DNA of 58,555 bases from an uncultured Lachnospiraceae bacterium (GCA_946558465.1 CAMNTM010000019.1:1-58555); one strand, 5' to 3'. Counted from the stretch's first letter, positions 1 to 9,500 are shown. Made by a program: numbers and translations. Notes: generated from the sequence alone by a model not told the origin.

Positions 1-194
1 TTTCCTTTTGTATCTGCAGTTTTGCCTGTGATTCCAAAGATATCCGCAATTGTGACTGATCGTCATAAGGCCTGTTAAAACAGCAATTATCCAAATATAT
101 CCGCAATCTGCCACCCTCTTCCTTTTAAATTCCGTTTCTTATTCAAGCAATATTTCTATTACCTATAATATACTAGCTTTAACAAGAATTGCAA

Positions 195-712
195 TTAGTA
201 TTTAAAACATTCTTTCCAAAATGCTGCACACCTCCGGTCATAATAATAAACAGAATCCGACAATACCTCTTCCGCCTCTATAACATCAGAATTACTATTA
301 ACATCTCTGGCTCCCTGAATCCGGTTTTTTGTAGAAAAGATATATACATCAATCCCCATGTCTCTGTCTGCGTCCACGAAGCCTGAACTGCTATTTCTCC
401 CTCTTTCTCATTCAGCAGTACAACAAATATTATCGGCAGATCCAACGCCTTCTCATATGGCCTGTCTAAATATCATTATTATTTTCTAAAACATTGAGCC
501 TAATATATGAATAGTCACCATCAATATGATAAGGCTGTATTACCGGCGTATTCCCTCCACATACTTTCATTTCTCCAATCTGAAGCAGAACATTTATCCC
601 CCTTCTGTCTGGCAATTTTCCCGGATCCTGTAGGAGCTTCCATCAAAATTATCTGGTTCATTTCCCAATTCTTATAATTATCTCCTATAACCTCTGAAAC
701 GTATTTTCCCAT
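195..712 (-). pseudogene. decayed helicase/ATPase-like remnant
   Basis: The minus strand from 712 reads a short N-terminus ending in a clear P-loop (EAPTGSGK), preceded by a stretch typical of the start of phage or plasmid DEAD-type helicases. Nothing of the remaining motor follows. Reading continues only by changing frame: one frame gives about 44 residues ending at a TAG at 466-468, another gives a further peptide in 378-465, and a third gives about 60 residues down to 195. No frame is open throughout and the whole is far shorter than any helicase, so this looks like a deleted, frameshifted gene. The helicase assignment rests on the P-loop context alone. Bases 1-194 are AT-rich and I see no gene or structured RNA there. 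Confidence 0.35.
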
Positions 713-800
713 TTTCGCAATTCAATTTAATACCCCGTTGATGTCAAAATAAAAAAAGAGCCTGCCCTTGCTTATGGGAAAAACTCTCTACAAAATACAA

Positions 801-822
801 AAAGCCTTGAAAATCAAGGCTT
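801..822 (-). terminator. intrinsic terminator of tRNA-Leu
   Basis: Arms AAGCCTTGA and TCAAGGCTT form a perfect 9-bp stem with a 3-nt loop, and a T-rich tract follows on the minus strand. It begins about 10 nt after the 3' end of the tRNA-Leu gene. Confidence 0.75.
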
Positions 823-831
823 CTTACTGGA

Positions 832-915
832 TGCGGAAGATGGGACTTGAACCCACACAGCTCGAAAGCTACAAGATCCTTAGTCTTGCTCGTCTGCCAG
901 TTCCGACACTTCCGC
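832..915 (-). tRNA. tRNA-Leu (anticodon AAG)
   Basis: An 84-nt class II tRNA. The acceptor stem is GCGGAAG/CTTCCGC with A as discriminator. The D stem is TCG/CGA, and the anticodon stem CAAGA/TCTTG closes the loop CTAAGGA. A long variable arm (AGCT-TTCG-AGCT) and a TGGG-TTCAAGT-CCCA T arm follow. The loop places A34-A35-G36 as the anticodon, reading CUU (Leu), with G37 as is usual for tRNA-Leu CUN. CCA is not encoded. A34 in a leucine tRNA is unusual in bacteria, where adenosine at the wobble position is normally confined to tRNA-Arg(ACG). Confidence 0.93.
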
Positions 916-949
916 AGGATATGTCTTAGACTGTCCAAAAAATATATTA

Positions 950-1534
950 CTACATCTTCCTAAAAATGTCAACAAAAAATTTTCTTTTCTTCAATACAGC
1001 GCGCCGGATATACATAAAAGTATACTCCTCACCTTTTTCTGCCAGCATTTTGAGCAGTCTGTACAAAAGCTTTTCTGTTTCCGGGTGCATCATTCTGCCC
1101 AGACGTCCCAGCCCCGCCTCAAAATACTCCAGCGGATGGCTGTCCGCATATTGTTCTCCCTGATAGGTCTTTGATGCGGCAACTCTGTCCAAAAACATTT
1201 CCACTGTATACTTTACCGGCATTTTCTGTCCGATAATACCCTCTCTAGGATCTGCACTGTAATCGATCCAATATTCATAGTGATGCTTATTCCTTCCTTT
1301 GTGATGAAGCCAGGCTGTTGAATATCCTGTCGCCTCCCGCTCTGCATTATTAGGACTTCTTGTCCCCTGATAATAGCGGCAGCCTACCAGGAATTCTGAC
1401 GGTGCATATTTTGACAAATCATGCAAAAGCCCCTGCCTATAGAGACCCACCCGGAAGCACTGCTTCATAACCAGCATTTTGTGATGATTAATCGTATGCA
1501 GATGCCCCAGTATTTTTCCAAATTCGTATTTCAT
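950..1534 (-). CDS. DUF5662 family protein
   Basis: A 194-residue soluble protein recognised as DUF5662 from its histidine-rich N-terminal half: a HLHTINHHK segment, then LLHDLSKY resembling an HD-type metal site, and later WLHHKGRNKHH. The clustered His and Asp residues suggest metal binding, but no biochemical role is known to me. A good ribosome site (CAGGGAGG) precedes the ATG by about 12 nt. It begins 4 bp after the TraX gene and is probably the last protein gene of the operon that starts with the binding protein at 4980. Confidence 0.8.
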   Translation of the reverse strand: MKYEFGKILGHLHTINHHKMLVMKQCFRVGLYRQGLLHDLSKYAPSEFLVGCRYYQGTRSPNNAEREATGYSTAWLHHKGRNKHHYEYWIDYSADPREGIIGQKMPVKYTVEMFLDRVAASKTYQGEQYADSHPLEYFEAGLGRLGRMMHPETEKLLYRLLKMLAEKGEEYTFMYIRRAVLKKRKFFVDIFRKM

Positions 1535-1538
1535 CTTT

Positions 1539-2180
1539 TCAAAAACCTCCCTGAAGGCTCAGCATATACAGAACAAGCAGATGCCCCGGATAAAATATAT
1601 AGAAAAAATATTTAAGCTTCGGCCCGCGCATTCCATTATAAAATGCCAGCGGAACCGCCGCAAACACACCATAATTCTGAATTGCCTTTATCCCGTAAGT
1701 AAAATTCCACAATGCTCCCGCACATACCGCCTTCATTTTTTTCTCATGAAGCACATAATAGATCAAAATCAGCACAATTCCTTTGTACCCATAGTCTGTA
1801 TGCAGGAATCCCGCTGCCCACATCGCAAGCAGCACATCCGCAATTTTTACAGGAATCAAGCTGCTCCTTTCTACCGCATACATCATCAGGACTCCCAGCA
1901 TCAAAGTGAAAAATACATTCTGCCCTCCAAACTCCAGAACATTCCCATGAAATGCAAGATCATAAGGAATCTCTGACAGCAAGGCAAATACTCCTAACCG
2001 CATGATATAACGGCATATATCCCTTGTATGAAAATATCCTTCCACAATCAAAAAACAAAAAATCGGAAAAGCAATTCTTCCAATAATACGGAATATCATT
2101 TCTCTCGGAAATAAAATTGCTCCTGTATGGTCAATAAGCATTGTAATAATCGCAATCCATTTTAGCTGAAATGAATTCAA
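1539..2180 (-). CDS. TraX family membrane protein
   Basis: 213 residues with about six or seven hydrophobic helices and the family N-terminus (KWIAIITMLIDHTGAILFP), matching TraX. TraX was first known as the F-pilin acetylase, and relatives are thought to be membrane acyltransferases. Chromosomal copies in Clostridia are common and do not imply conjugation; no tra genes are nearby. It lies 2 bp after the GH13-like gene and 4 bp before DUF5662, so it is co-transcribed. Substrate unknown. Confidence 0.85.
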   Translation of the reverse strand: MNSFQLKWIAIITMLIDHTGAILFPREMIFRIIGRIAFPIFCFLIVEGYFHTRDICRYIMRLGVFALLSEIPYDLAFHGNVLEFGGQNVFFTLMLGVLMMYAVERSSLIPVKIADVLLAMWAAGFLHTDYGYKGIVLILIYYVLHEKKMKAVCAGALWNFTYGIKAIQNYGVFAAVPLAFYNGMRGPKLKYFFYIFYPGHLLVLYMLSLQGGF

Positions 2181-2182
2181 AC

Positions 2183-3955
2183 CTATACCGTCTTCCTCCC
2201 TACTATCATCATAATTGTTCTGGCTTCCGTCTCTATCCTTCTCTGATTTTCCAGAAGAACCGGTTCCTCCAAAACCCCTTCTCCTGTAGATGCCGCAAGA
2301 TACCAGCTTTTTCCCCTTAAGAGAGCCGGAAGTGCGAAGCTGTGCGCAAGCCAGTGCATGTTATAGACAACAAAGCAATCCTCACTCTCCGGTAATGCAG
2401 CGCTGTAATAGACTCCTAACTGCCTGCTGGAAATTTCTGACGGTACCCTCCATGCAGACTCTCCGTGATAGGACACATCTGGAATTCCACTGCCTGCCCG
2501 GTCAATGCCAAGCGGCTCCTCCTCCGGCGAAAATAACGGGTATGTTTTTCTAAGTTTAATCAGCTCCTTTACAAACTCAAACAATTCCCGTCCTGTCATG
2601 GAATCTTTCCAGTTTACCCAGCCCGTCGGGTTGTCCTGACAGTAAACATTATTATTTCCCTTCTGAGAATTTCCGAATTCGTCCCCTGCAAGGATACACG
2701 GCGTTCCCTGTGCCAAAAGAAGAAGAAAAAAAGCATTTCTTATCTGACTGCGCCGCAGAGCCATAATTCCCCTTTTGCGGCTTGGTCCTTCTGCTCCACA
2801 GTTCCAGCTGTAATTATAATCCGGACCATCCTGATTGTTTTCTCCATTTGCCTCGTTATGCTTTTTATCATAGGATACCAAATCGTTCAAAGTAAATCCT
2901 GTATGTGAAGCAATATAATTGAAGATTCCTTCCTGTCGTGAATTGTGGCGGAGCCAGTAGATCACATCGTCCACCATTCCCTCATCACCCTTTAAAAACC
3001 GGCGCATTACATTCTGAAATCCTTCCTGATGCTTCATGATCTTTGTCTTTTTAAGCACTGGATCAGAATAAATACTGCCCATAGGAGCAACATACGGATT
3101 CAAAACAAATCCGTCAATATGATATTCCAGCACATAGTACCGCAGACATTCCACTATATACTGATTTGATATGCCTTCTGTAAAGGGCATCTCAAGAACC
3201 ACCTCTATTTTCTCACGGTGAAATGCCTTAACCATATCCTTTAAGCCTCTTACCCCGTCTCCGTCTGCAGAATAAGCACTCTTCGGCGCAAAGTAATATG
3301 CCTTCCCATATCCCCAGTAATTTATATCTCCCGGTCGCCTCTGAATACATACCTCCTTAAATTTCCTTACGGACTCCGGCACTCGTTCCATACTTTCCTG
3401 TCTTCTATATTCATCAAATTCATAAACAGGCATGCACTGAATCTGATTAACTCCCAGTTCCTTCAGATATTCAAGTTTCTCCACTACCCCCTGAAAGGTT
3501 CCCTTCTGCTTTACTCTAGACGAAGCATCCTTTGTAAATCCACGTACATGAAGCGTATATGCTATCACTCTGTGATAAGGCAGGTGAACAGGCATATCCC
3601 CCTCCCAGTCATATGCATCCTGACAAAGCCTGCTTCTTACCTCATGCTCCTTATATTCCCCTTCTTTAAGCCACCGGCGGCGTCCGGAAAGAGCTGCCGC
3701 ATAAGGGTCCGGAACAACCCTTCCGTCAATCTCATAATTATATTCATAAGCTGAAATATCTATACCGCTTATTGCTGCTGCATGTATTTCCCCCACAGAT
3801 TCTTCCATAGGAAAGGAAGCACAGGGAGCCTTTTTTCCCGTCCGGTAAAGCAGGAGCTTACACTCCTTTCCTTCCGGAACTGCCGCTGCAAAATTTACAC
3901 AGTCCTGCATTATAGTAGCTCCTAATGGTAACGGCTTTCCTTGTAATTTCTTCAT
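2183..3955 (-). CDS. GH13 (isoamylase/debranching-type) protein lacking catalytic residues
   Basis: 590 residues. An N-terminal beta-sandwich (about 1-120) resembles the CBM48 module of debranching enzymes, followed by a TIM barrel with clear GH13 landmarks: GYGKAYYFAPKSAYS near 215-229, NEANGENNQDGPDYNYSWNCG near 367-387, and a GTPCILAGDEFGN segment near 417-429. The catalytic motifs are altered. The nucleophile motif GFRFD reads GFVLN (Asn286), the third-acid motif HDGFTL reads HTGFTL (Thr352), the region-I DVVYNHT reads VVLEMPFTE, and the general-acid Glu segment is missing because that part of the barrel is short. The family fold is well supported; hydrolysis is doubtful, and a carbohydrate-binding or scaffold role is inferred. 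It lies 20 bp after the binding-protein gene. Confidence 0.8.
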   Translation of the reverse strand: MKKLQGKPLPLGATIMQDCVNFAAAVPEGKECKLLLYRTGKKAPCASFPMEESVGEIHAAAISGIDISAYEYNYEIDGRVVPDPYAAALSGRRRWLKEGEYKEHEVRSRLCQDAYDWEGDMPVHLPYHRVIAYTLHVRGFTKDASSRVKQKGTFQGVVEKLEYLKELGVNQIQCMPVYEFDEYRRQESMERVPESVRKFKEVCIQRRPGDINYWGYGKAYYFAPKSAYSADGDGVRGLKDMVKAFHREKIEVVLEMPFTEGISNQYIVECLRYYVLEYHIDGFVLNPYVAPMGSIYSDPVLKKTKIMKHQEGFQNVMRRFLKGDEGMVDDVIYWLRHNSRQEGIFNYIASHTGFTLNDLVSYDKKHNEANGENNQDGPDYNYSWNCGAEGPSRKRGIMALRRSQIRNAFFLLLLAQGTPCILAGDEFGNSQKGNNNVYCQDNPTGWVNWKDSMTGRELFEFVKELIKLRKTYPLFSPEEEPLGIDRAGSGIPDVSYHGESAWRVPSEISSRQLGVYYSAALPESEDCFVVYNMHWLAHSFALPALLRGKSWYLAASTGEGVLEEPVLLENQRRIETEARTIMMIVGRKTV

Positions 3956-3975
3956 GCTCTGTCCTTTCCGCTGCT

Positions 3976-4980
3976 CTACTGCCAGCCATCTGTCCCGTAC
4001 ATATCCACATTATCTTTATCAATCATGAATACATCCTCATAGGTTTCTTCCTCATAATCATTCCCCTCCAGTACATCAAGCGCAAGTCTCGCTGCAGACT
4101 TTCCCATACCGATCGGAGACTGAGCGGCCGTGCCTGCGATCTGACTCTGAGGCTTTTTTAATTCCTTTTTGATGTCCGGTGAACCATCGACTCCATAGAC
4201 AAGTACATCACTCAGCCCCGCCAGATTCAGCGCTGTTTTCGCTCCTACTGCAAGCTGGTCATTACCGCACATAACTGCAACAACATCTGGATTTTCCTTA
4301 AGAATCCTCTGAGATGCCTCAAGAGCCCTTTCAAACTCTCCCCCTGTATCCTCTCTCGCTACAACCTCAAATCCTTTTTCCGCAGTTGCAAGTGTCTCCT
4401 CAAATCCTGTAATACGGTCATTGATTGAGTTCTGTGTCGGACACTCCAAAATGACCACCCTCCCGCCGTCCGGACATCGTTCTATTAAATCTTCTCCACA
4501 GATAACCCCCGCTTTGTAGTTATCTGACCCAATATAGGCGTCTACATAATCGTTCTCTTTCACCTGCGTATCAACATTAATAATTTTTACATCAGCCTCT
4601 TTCAGCTCCTGAAGAGACCCTGTAATTTTCTCCCAGTCTACAGGACTCAATATAATCGCGTCAATTCCTTCCTCTATCATCTCCTGAATCTGTTCCGCCT
4701 GAACCTGCGGGTCTGTCCCTGGATCTTTTGTGACAAGCCTCGCTCCGTTCTCCTCAATAATCTCTCTCGCAGCGCTTTCAAGAGTTATAAAATAAGGATT
4801 CTCCATATCAATTGCAGAAAAGCCTACCACATATGACTGTATCTCTTCTGTTTCTGTATCCTCCGGTTCCTTTGTTTCAGCATTGTCCTCCGGAGTTCCG
4901 ACATGCTTTTTACATGCCGTAAGTACCAGGAGTCCCAGTATAACGACAGCCAGAATACCTGCCAGACTTCTCTTTTTCAT
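3976..4980 (-). CDS. sugar-type ABC substrate-binding lipoprotein
   Basis: 334 residues. A signal peptide with a lipobox (LVLTAC, Cys23) is followed by an acidic linker of about 20 residues and a type-1 periplasmic binding protein fold of the RbsB class: VVGFSAIDMENPYF, IDAIILSPVD, DAYIGSDNYKAG, VVAVMCGNDQLAVGA. It should be tethered to the outer face of the membrane and bind a sugar or related ligand. No ABC ATPase or permease lies nearby, so it either shares a remote transporter or acts as a sensor. It heads the operon with the GH13-like protein; ligand unknown. The ribosome site GGGAGGAAGCAGG precedes ATG. Confidence 0.85.
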   Translation of the reverse strand: MKKRSLAGILAVVILGLLVLTACKKHVGTPEDNAETKEPEDTETEEIQSYVVGFSAIDMENPYFITLESAAREIIEENGARLVTKDPGTDPQVQAEQIQEMIEEGIDAIILSPVDWEKITGSLQELKEADVKIINVDTQVKENDYVDAYIGSDNYKAGVICGEDLIERCPDGGRVVILECPTQNSINDRITGFEETLATAEKGFEVVAREDTGGEFERALEASQRILKENPDVVAVMCGNDQLAVGAKTALNLAGLSDVLVYGVDGSPDIKKELKKPQSQIAGTAAQSPIGMGKSAARLALDVLEGNDYEEETYEDVFMIDKDNVDMYGTDGWQ

Positions 4981-5143
4981 CCTGCTTCCTCCCTTTATAC
5001 ATCTTAACGCTTTTATATTTTACAACATTTTTGTACTTTTGGCTACTATCTCCTTGCTTTTTAGGTCAGCCTTTGATACAGTTAGTATATCTTATTTATA
5101 TCACTCTACACAGATAAACGTATTCTTTAAAGGAGAAATAATT

Positions 5144-5446
5144 ATGAATGAATTTGAAAATGAGGTTACAGTTACACTAACACTTGATAACGATGAGGTT
5201 GTAGAGTGTGCTGTTATTACTACATATACAGCAGGAAAATACGAATATATTGCACTGCTGCCTTTAAATGAGAATGGCGAAAGCGAGGATGGTACCACTT
5301 ACATCTACCGCTACAAAGAGATTGACGGTGAACCTTCTCTCGAAAATATCGAAGATGATGCGGAATACGAAGCTGCTTCCGATGCTTTTGAAGAATGGAT
5401 GGAGACACAGGATTTTGAAGATTTCGAAGATTCAGACGACCTCTAA
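5144..5446 (+). CDS. DUF1292 family small acidic protein
   Basis: 100 residues, strongly acidic at the C-terminus, matching DUF1292 (VTLTLDNDEVVECAV...YEYIALLPL). Function is unknown; in Firmicutes the family is often near yrrK/alaS, which is not the case here. The start is chosen at 5144 because AAAGGAGAA lies 6 nt upstream; the longer upstream frame has no ribosome site. It is one of only two rightward genes, divergent from the binding-protein operon and convergent with the helicase. Its last 15 bp overlap the 3' end of the helicase. Confidence 0.85.
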   Translation: MNEFENEVTVTLTLDNDEVVECAVITTYTAGKYEYIALLPLNENGESEDGTTYIYRYKEIDGEPSLENIEDDAEYEAASDAFEEWMETQDFEDFEDSDDL

Positions 5447-7273
5447 TAATTCCGTTATAAAACGGGAAGGGCTTTTGCTTTTTCCGTTTTTTTCTTTTAC
5501 ATAGCTGATAAACAGCTTGTCTTTTGCACGAGTCACAGCCACATAAAAAAGCCTCCTTTCCTCTTCCAGCTCTTCCTCTGTCCGTGCTTTCTTATAGGGC
5601 ATCACTCCCTCATTTCCCTGAATTATAAATACCACCTCATACTCCAGTCCTTTAGAGCCATGCATGGTCAAAAATTCTATTCCCTTCTCCGAAACCTTCT
5701 GCTTTTCTCTCCTTTTTTGATTTTCCCTACAGTCCTCCACATACTGAAGCCATTCCTCGATAGTCTTAAATGCCTTTGAACGCTCCTGAATTTCCTCAAA
5801 AATCTCTAAAATCTCCTCTATGTCGAGAGAGCGGTAATTCACATAACTCTTAATAAATTCATCATACCCGATACTCTTTCTAATATACTGGATGGCCGCA
5901 TACGGCGTCCTTTTCTGCAGCATTTCCATATCCTGTTCCAGCCGGTCAATTCTGTCCTGCATCCACTTTTTATCACAGTAAAAGCTACGCAGACTTTCAT
6001 AAGAAATATCTCCGTCCGCCATACTGTCCCTTCCGATATAACGATTCGGCCGGTTTATAATCTGGAGTATGTCTTTTCTTTCATAGCTTCCCAGAATCAG
6101 ACGAAAATAGCAGCACATATCCACACAGATAAAATGCTCATAGATGCTTGCCATGCTCTCCTTCATGCGAAAGGGTATCTGATATTCTGAAAATGTCTGT
6201 ACAAGCGTTTTTGCATCTGAAGCCGTACGGTAGAGAATTGCTATCTCCTCCGGGGAAACTCCCTCCTTCATATATTTTTTCACCATTTCCAGAAGATACA
6301 TGCTCTCATCTAACGGATTCTTTACCTCACGGATACAAATAGCCTCCGCTGACTCTCTAAAAGGAATAATTTCTTTCACAAACCGCTGTTTATTGTATGC
6401 AATCACACGGGAAGCACCATTTACAACATGCGCATTTGAACGATAGTTAATATTGAGAAGTATCTGAGGCGCTTCTGGATAATCTCTCACAAATTCCTTC
6501 ATAATTCCCGGCCTTGCTCCGCGGAATCCGTAGACAGACTGGTCGTCATCTCCTACTACAAACAAATTATCCTCCGGTGCTGCAAGCATGCGGACTGCTT
6601 CATACTGCACCTGATTAATATCCTGAAATTCATCTATCAAAATATATCTGAATTTCTGCTGCCATTTTTTTAGAATATCCGGACGCTTGTGAAAAAGCCT
6701 GCAGCATTGTACCAGCATATCCTCAAAATCAATCTTCCGGAGTCTCTTTTTCTCCTTCTCATACATATAATAGATTTCCCGAAACCGGGTCCTGCCGTAC
6801 CTGCCGGACTCATAGGTCTCTATATCCCAGCTGTTGTTCTTGACATTTCCTATCTCTTCTGCAAGCTCTGACAAAAACTCCTTCTCCTCCATATTATCCG
6901 GCCTGTCCTCCCATTCCATTTTAGAGACAATATCTCCAAGAAGCCGGTATTTGTCTTCCTCCGCCAGCAGATTCTCCCGATTCAGCCCATAGGCCCATTT
7001 TAAAATTCCATAATAAATTCCGTGGAAGGTCCCGAAAGTCACTAATGCTTCCTTATGTCCCATCACTCTGAGAAAACGTTCTCTCATCTCACCGGCAGCA
7101 TACTTAGTAAAGGTAATGACCAGAATTTCTTCTGGCCTTACCTTATATACCTGAATCAAATATTCAATTCTCTTTGCAATTGTAAGAGTTTTCCCGGAAC
7201 CGGGACCTGCGAGGACCAGACATGGTCCGTCTTTATGCGAAACAGCCTCTTTCTGGGCCTGATTCAGACTCAT
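5432..7273 (-). CDS. UvrD/Rep-type superfamily 1 DNA helicase
   Basis: 613 residues with the SF1A motifs in order: the Q-motif region NQAQKEAV, Walker A GPGSGKT (about 23-29), VITFTKYAA, LIDEFQD (motif II), GDDDQSVYGFRGA (motif III), ILYRTA, TMHGSKGLEYEVVF (motif V) and VTRAKDKLFISY (motif VI). It is an ATP-driven 3'-5' single-strand translocase. It is about 120 residues shorter than PcrA and lacks the C-terminal extension, so I do not call it pcrA. It begins 23 bp after gltX. Its stop overlaps the convergent DUF1292 gene. Confidence 0.88.
   Translation of the reverse strand: MSLNQAQKEAVSHKDGPCLVLAGPGSGKTLTIAKRIEYLIQVYKVRPEEILVITFTKYAAGEMRERFLRVMGHKEALVTFGTFHGIYYGILKWAYGLNRENLLAEEDKYRLLGDIVSKMEWEDRPDNMEEKEFLSELAEEIGNVKNNSWDIETYESGRYGRTRFREIYYMYEKEKKRLRKIDFEDMLVQCCRLFHKRPDILKKWQQKFRYILIDEFQDINQVQYEAVRMLAAPEDNLFVVGDDDQSVYGFRGARPGIMKEFVRDYPEAPQILLNINYRSNAHVVNGASRVIAYNKQRFVKEIIPFRESAEAICIREVKNPLDESMYLLEMVKKYMKEGVSPEEIAILYRTASDAKTLVQTFSEYQIPFRMKESMASIYEHFICVDMCCYFRLILGSYERKDILQIINRPNRYIGRDSMADGDISYESLRSFYCDKKWMQDRIDRLEQDMEMLQKRTPYAAIQYIRKSIGYDEFIKSYVNYRSLDIEEILEIFEEIQERSKAFKTIEEWLQYVEDCRENQKRREKQKVSEKGIEFLTMHGSKGLEYEVVFIIQGNEGVMPYKKARTEEELEEERRLFYVAVTRAKDKLFISYVKEKNGKSKSPSRFITELLEVV
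5461..5493 (+). terminator. terminator of DUF1292, inside the helicase 3' end
   Basis: AACGGGAAGGGC and GCTTTTTCCGTT pair over 12 positions (several G-U) around a TTTT loop, followed by a run of T on the plus strand. It lies 14 bp after the DUF1292 stop and within the coding sequence for the C-terminus of the convergent helicase. Confidence 0.75.
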
Positions 7274-7296
7274 AGATTCTCCTTTTATCCAGTTTT

Positions 7297-8757
7297 CTAT
7301 CCTTCCAGCATCTCAATGCCTTTTCGGATACGTCTAAGGGATTCTTCCTTTCCGAGGATTTCCATAATCTCTGTGGCGCCGCCCGGCGTATTCTGCCTGC
7401 CTGACACTGCAGTTCTCACCGGCCACATAACAAATCCGGTTTTGACCCCTTTCTCGTCCACATATCCCTTCAGCGTCTCAAATAACGCATCATTACTGAA
7501 ATCCTCCTGCCCTTCAAGCAGAAGACTTATATCCTTTAATACCTCTAACGACTTTTCTTCATTTGTCTTCATCTTCTTATGACAGTACATGGCTGTATCA
7601 TAGGACGGAAGCTCCTCAAAAAAATCAATCTGCTCTTCTATATCCGGAAGCACTTCAATTCTTGTCTTTACCAGCGCGGCAATCTTTCTTAAATCATAGT
7701 CCTTTGAGACAGCCTTTTTTATATATGGTTCTGCCATTTTATAGAACTGTTCTGAATCCATCGCTTTCAGATATTCTCCGTTCAGCCATCTGAGCTTTAC
7801 AATATCAAACACTGCCGGCGACTTGCTCATATGATGATAATCAAACTCTTTTATAAGTTCCTCCAGACTGAATATTTCCTGATTTCCTGACGGGCACCAT
7901 CCCAAAAGCGCAACATAATTAACAACTGCCTCGGTAATAAACCCCTGCTCAATCAAATCCTCATAAGAAGAGTGCCCGCACCGCTTGCTGAGCTTTTTAT
8001 GATTCTCGTCCGTAATCAATGGACAATGCACATATGTCGGCACCTCCCAGCCAAACGCCTCATAGATTTTATTATATTTTGGTGCGGAGGATAAATACTC
8101 ATTACCGCGGACAACATGGGTAATTCCCATCAGATGATCGTCAATTACATTGGCAAAATTATAAGTGGGATATCCGTCCGATTTAATCAGAATCAAATCC
8201 TCCAGCTCCTCATTCGGAACCGTGATATCCCCATATATATCATCCTGAAAGGTCGTCGTACCCTCTGACGGCATATTAAACCGGATAACATAGGGTTTTT
8301 CCGCTGCCAGATTTGCTTCTATTTCTTCTTTGCTCAAAGAAAGACAATGCTTATCATATACAACAATCTCTGTCCCGCCTTCTTCGGACACCTTGCTTTT
8401 CAGAGAATCCAGCCGTTCCTTATCACAAAAACAGTAATATGCATCTCCCTGCTCAATCAGCTGCTTCGCATACTTCAGATAAAGCCCGGAAGCGTTTCTC
8501 TCACTCTGCACATAAGGACCGACACCTCCGTCCTTATCCGGACCCTCATCATGAACAAGTCCTGTCTCCTCCAAAGTATGATAGATAATCTCCAGCGCAC
8601 CCTCCACAAAACGCTCCTGGTCTGTATCCTCAATCCGAAGCATAAAATCTCCTCCCTCATGCTTCGCTATCAGATACGCATAAAGCGCTGTCCTCAAATT
8701 TCCGACATGCATCCTCCCTGTCGGACTCGGGGCAAATCTTGTTCTAACTTTACTCAT
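7297..8757 (-). CDS. gltX: glutamyl-tRNA synthetase
   Basis: 486 residues, the standard bacterial GluRS length. It charges tRNA-Glu (and possibly tRNA-Gln) with glutamate. The class I HIGH signature appears as HVGN in [17 protein letters not shown] at the N-terminus. The KMSKS-equivalent is KKLSKR before [10 protein letters not shown] possible zinc-binding cluster, [10 protein letters not shown] with a later KHC, follows the Rossmann start. It begins 2 bp after the Sir2-like gene and is followed closely by the helicase. Confidence 0.95.
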   Translation of the reverse strand: MSKVRTRFAPSPTGRMHVGNLRTALYAYLIAKHEGGDFMLRIEDTDQERFVEGALEIIYHTLEETGLVHDEGPDKDGGVGPYVQSERNASGLYLKYAKQLIEQGDAYYCFCDKERLDSLKSKVSEEGGTEIVVYDKHCLSLSKEEIEANLAAEKPYVIRFNMPSEGTTTFQDDIYGDITVPNEELEDLILIKSDGYPTYNFANVIDDHLMGITHVVRGNEYLSSAPKYNKIYEAFGWEVPTYVHCPLITDENHKKLSKRCGHSSYEDLIEQGFITEAVVNYVALLGWCPSGNQEIFSLEELIKEFDYHHMSKSPAVFDIVKLRWLNGEYLKAMDSEQFYKMAEPYIKKAVSKDYDLRKIAALVKTRIEVLPDIEEQIDFFEELPSYDTAMYCHKKMKTNEEKSLEVLKDISLLLEGQEDFSNDALFETLKGYVDEKGVKTGFVMWPVRTAVSGRQNTPGGATEIMEILGKEESLRRIRKGIEMLEG

Positions 8758-8759
8758 GG

Positions 8760-9500
8760 TTATACTCCTAACTCCTGTATTATTTTCTCCAGTGTAGTAT
8801 CCACCCGCTCATGAATAACCACATCGGCAAACCTGTCTGAAAAATGCGGTTCTGCATTTACAACAATCAGCTTATCCCCCTCATAGTAATCTACAAGCTG
8901 ATTACAAAGATTGGTCTTCAGATTAGTTCCCAGTACGAGAAGTACATCTGCCTTCTGAACCTCCTGTGCTGCCCTCGTAATGATGCTGTTATCCACCATC
9001 TCGCCAAACAGACAGACATTGGGACGGATCGTAGAATGACAGTTCTCACACAGCGGAACTCTCCGGCAGTTTTTTATATACTCTACGGAATAAGTTCTGC
9101 CGCACCGCGGACAGTAATTATTGTAGACATTCCCGTGAAGATTAATTACATTCCGGCAGCCTGCTCTCTCCGGCAGCCCGAAGATCCTCCGGGTTATCAC
9201 TGTCTGAAAAATTCCTCTCCTTTCAAGCTCTGCCATCTTATAAAAACATTTTCCCGGCGGGATATCAATTGCTTCCAGAATCACATCGTGATAAAACTCA
9301 AAAAACTGCTCTGTTCTCGTGGAATAAAAGGAACTTGAAAAAATCTCCTCCGGACAGTATCCATACTTCTCTTCAATCTCGTAGGAAGCCTCCCCGTCTC
9401 TAAGTACCGGATATCCGCTCTCTGAAAGCATGCCATATCCGCTCAAAACTGTTGTATGCCTGCTTTCCTTCAACATCTGCACTAATCCCTTGCCGATCAT
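8760..9500 (-). CDS. degenerate Sir2-family protein
   Basis: 246 residues with a sirtuin layout. The zinc module is intact (CPRC near the middle, CENC about 20 residues later), LHGN preserves the catalytic His, and LGTNL matches the usual LGTSL. The NAD-binding and catalytic motifs are altered: GAGISxxSGIPDFR reads [14 protein letters not shown] and TQNIDGL reads TRRIFGL. NAD-dependent deacylation is therefore uncertain; an altered substrate or non-catalytic role is possible. The start at 9500 is chosen for the strong site AGGGAGG upstream; a start nine codons earlier has no ribosome site. It lies 2 bp before gltX. Confidence 0.75.
   Translation of the reverse strand: MIGKGLVQMLKESRHTTVLSGYGMLSESGYPVLRDGEASYEIEEKYGYCPEEIFSSSFYSTRTEQFFEFYHDVILEAIDIPPGKCFYKMAELERRGIFQTVITRRIFGLPERAGCRNVINLHGNVYNNYCPRCGRTYSVEYIKNCRRVPLCENCHSTIRPNVCLFGEMVDNSIITRAAQEVQKADVLLVLGTNLKTNLCNQLVDYYEGDKLIVVNAEPHFSDRFADVVIHERVDTTLEKIIQELGV

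Noticed and set aside
744-938. 64-codon minus-strand frame across the tRNA-Leu
   Set aside because: It overlaps the tRNA and its terminator and has no protein features.
1539-2180. TraX as evidence of a conjugative element
   Set aside because: No other conjugation genes are present and chromosomal TraX homologues are common in Clostridia.
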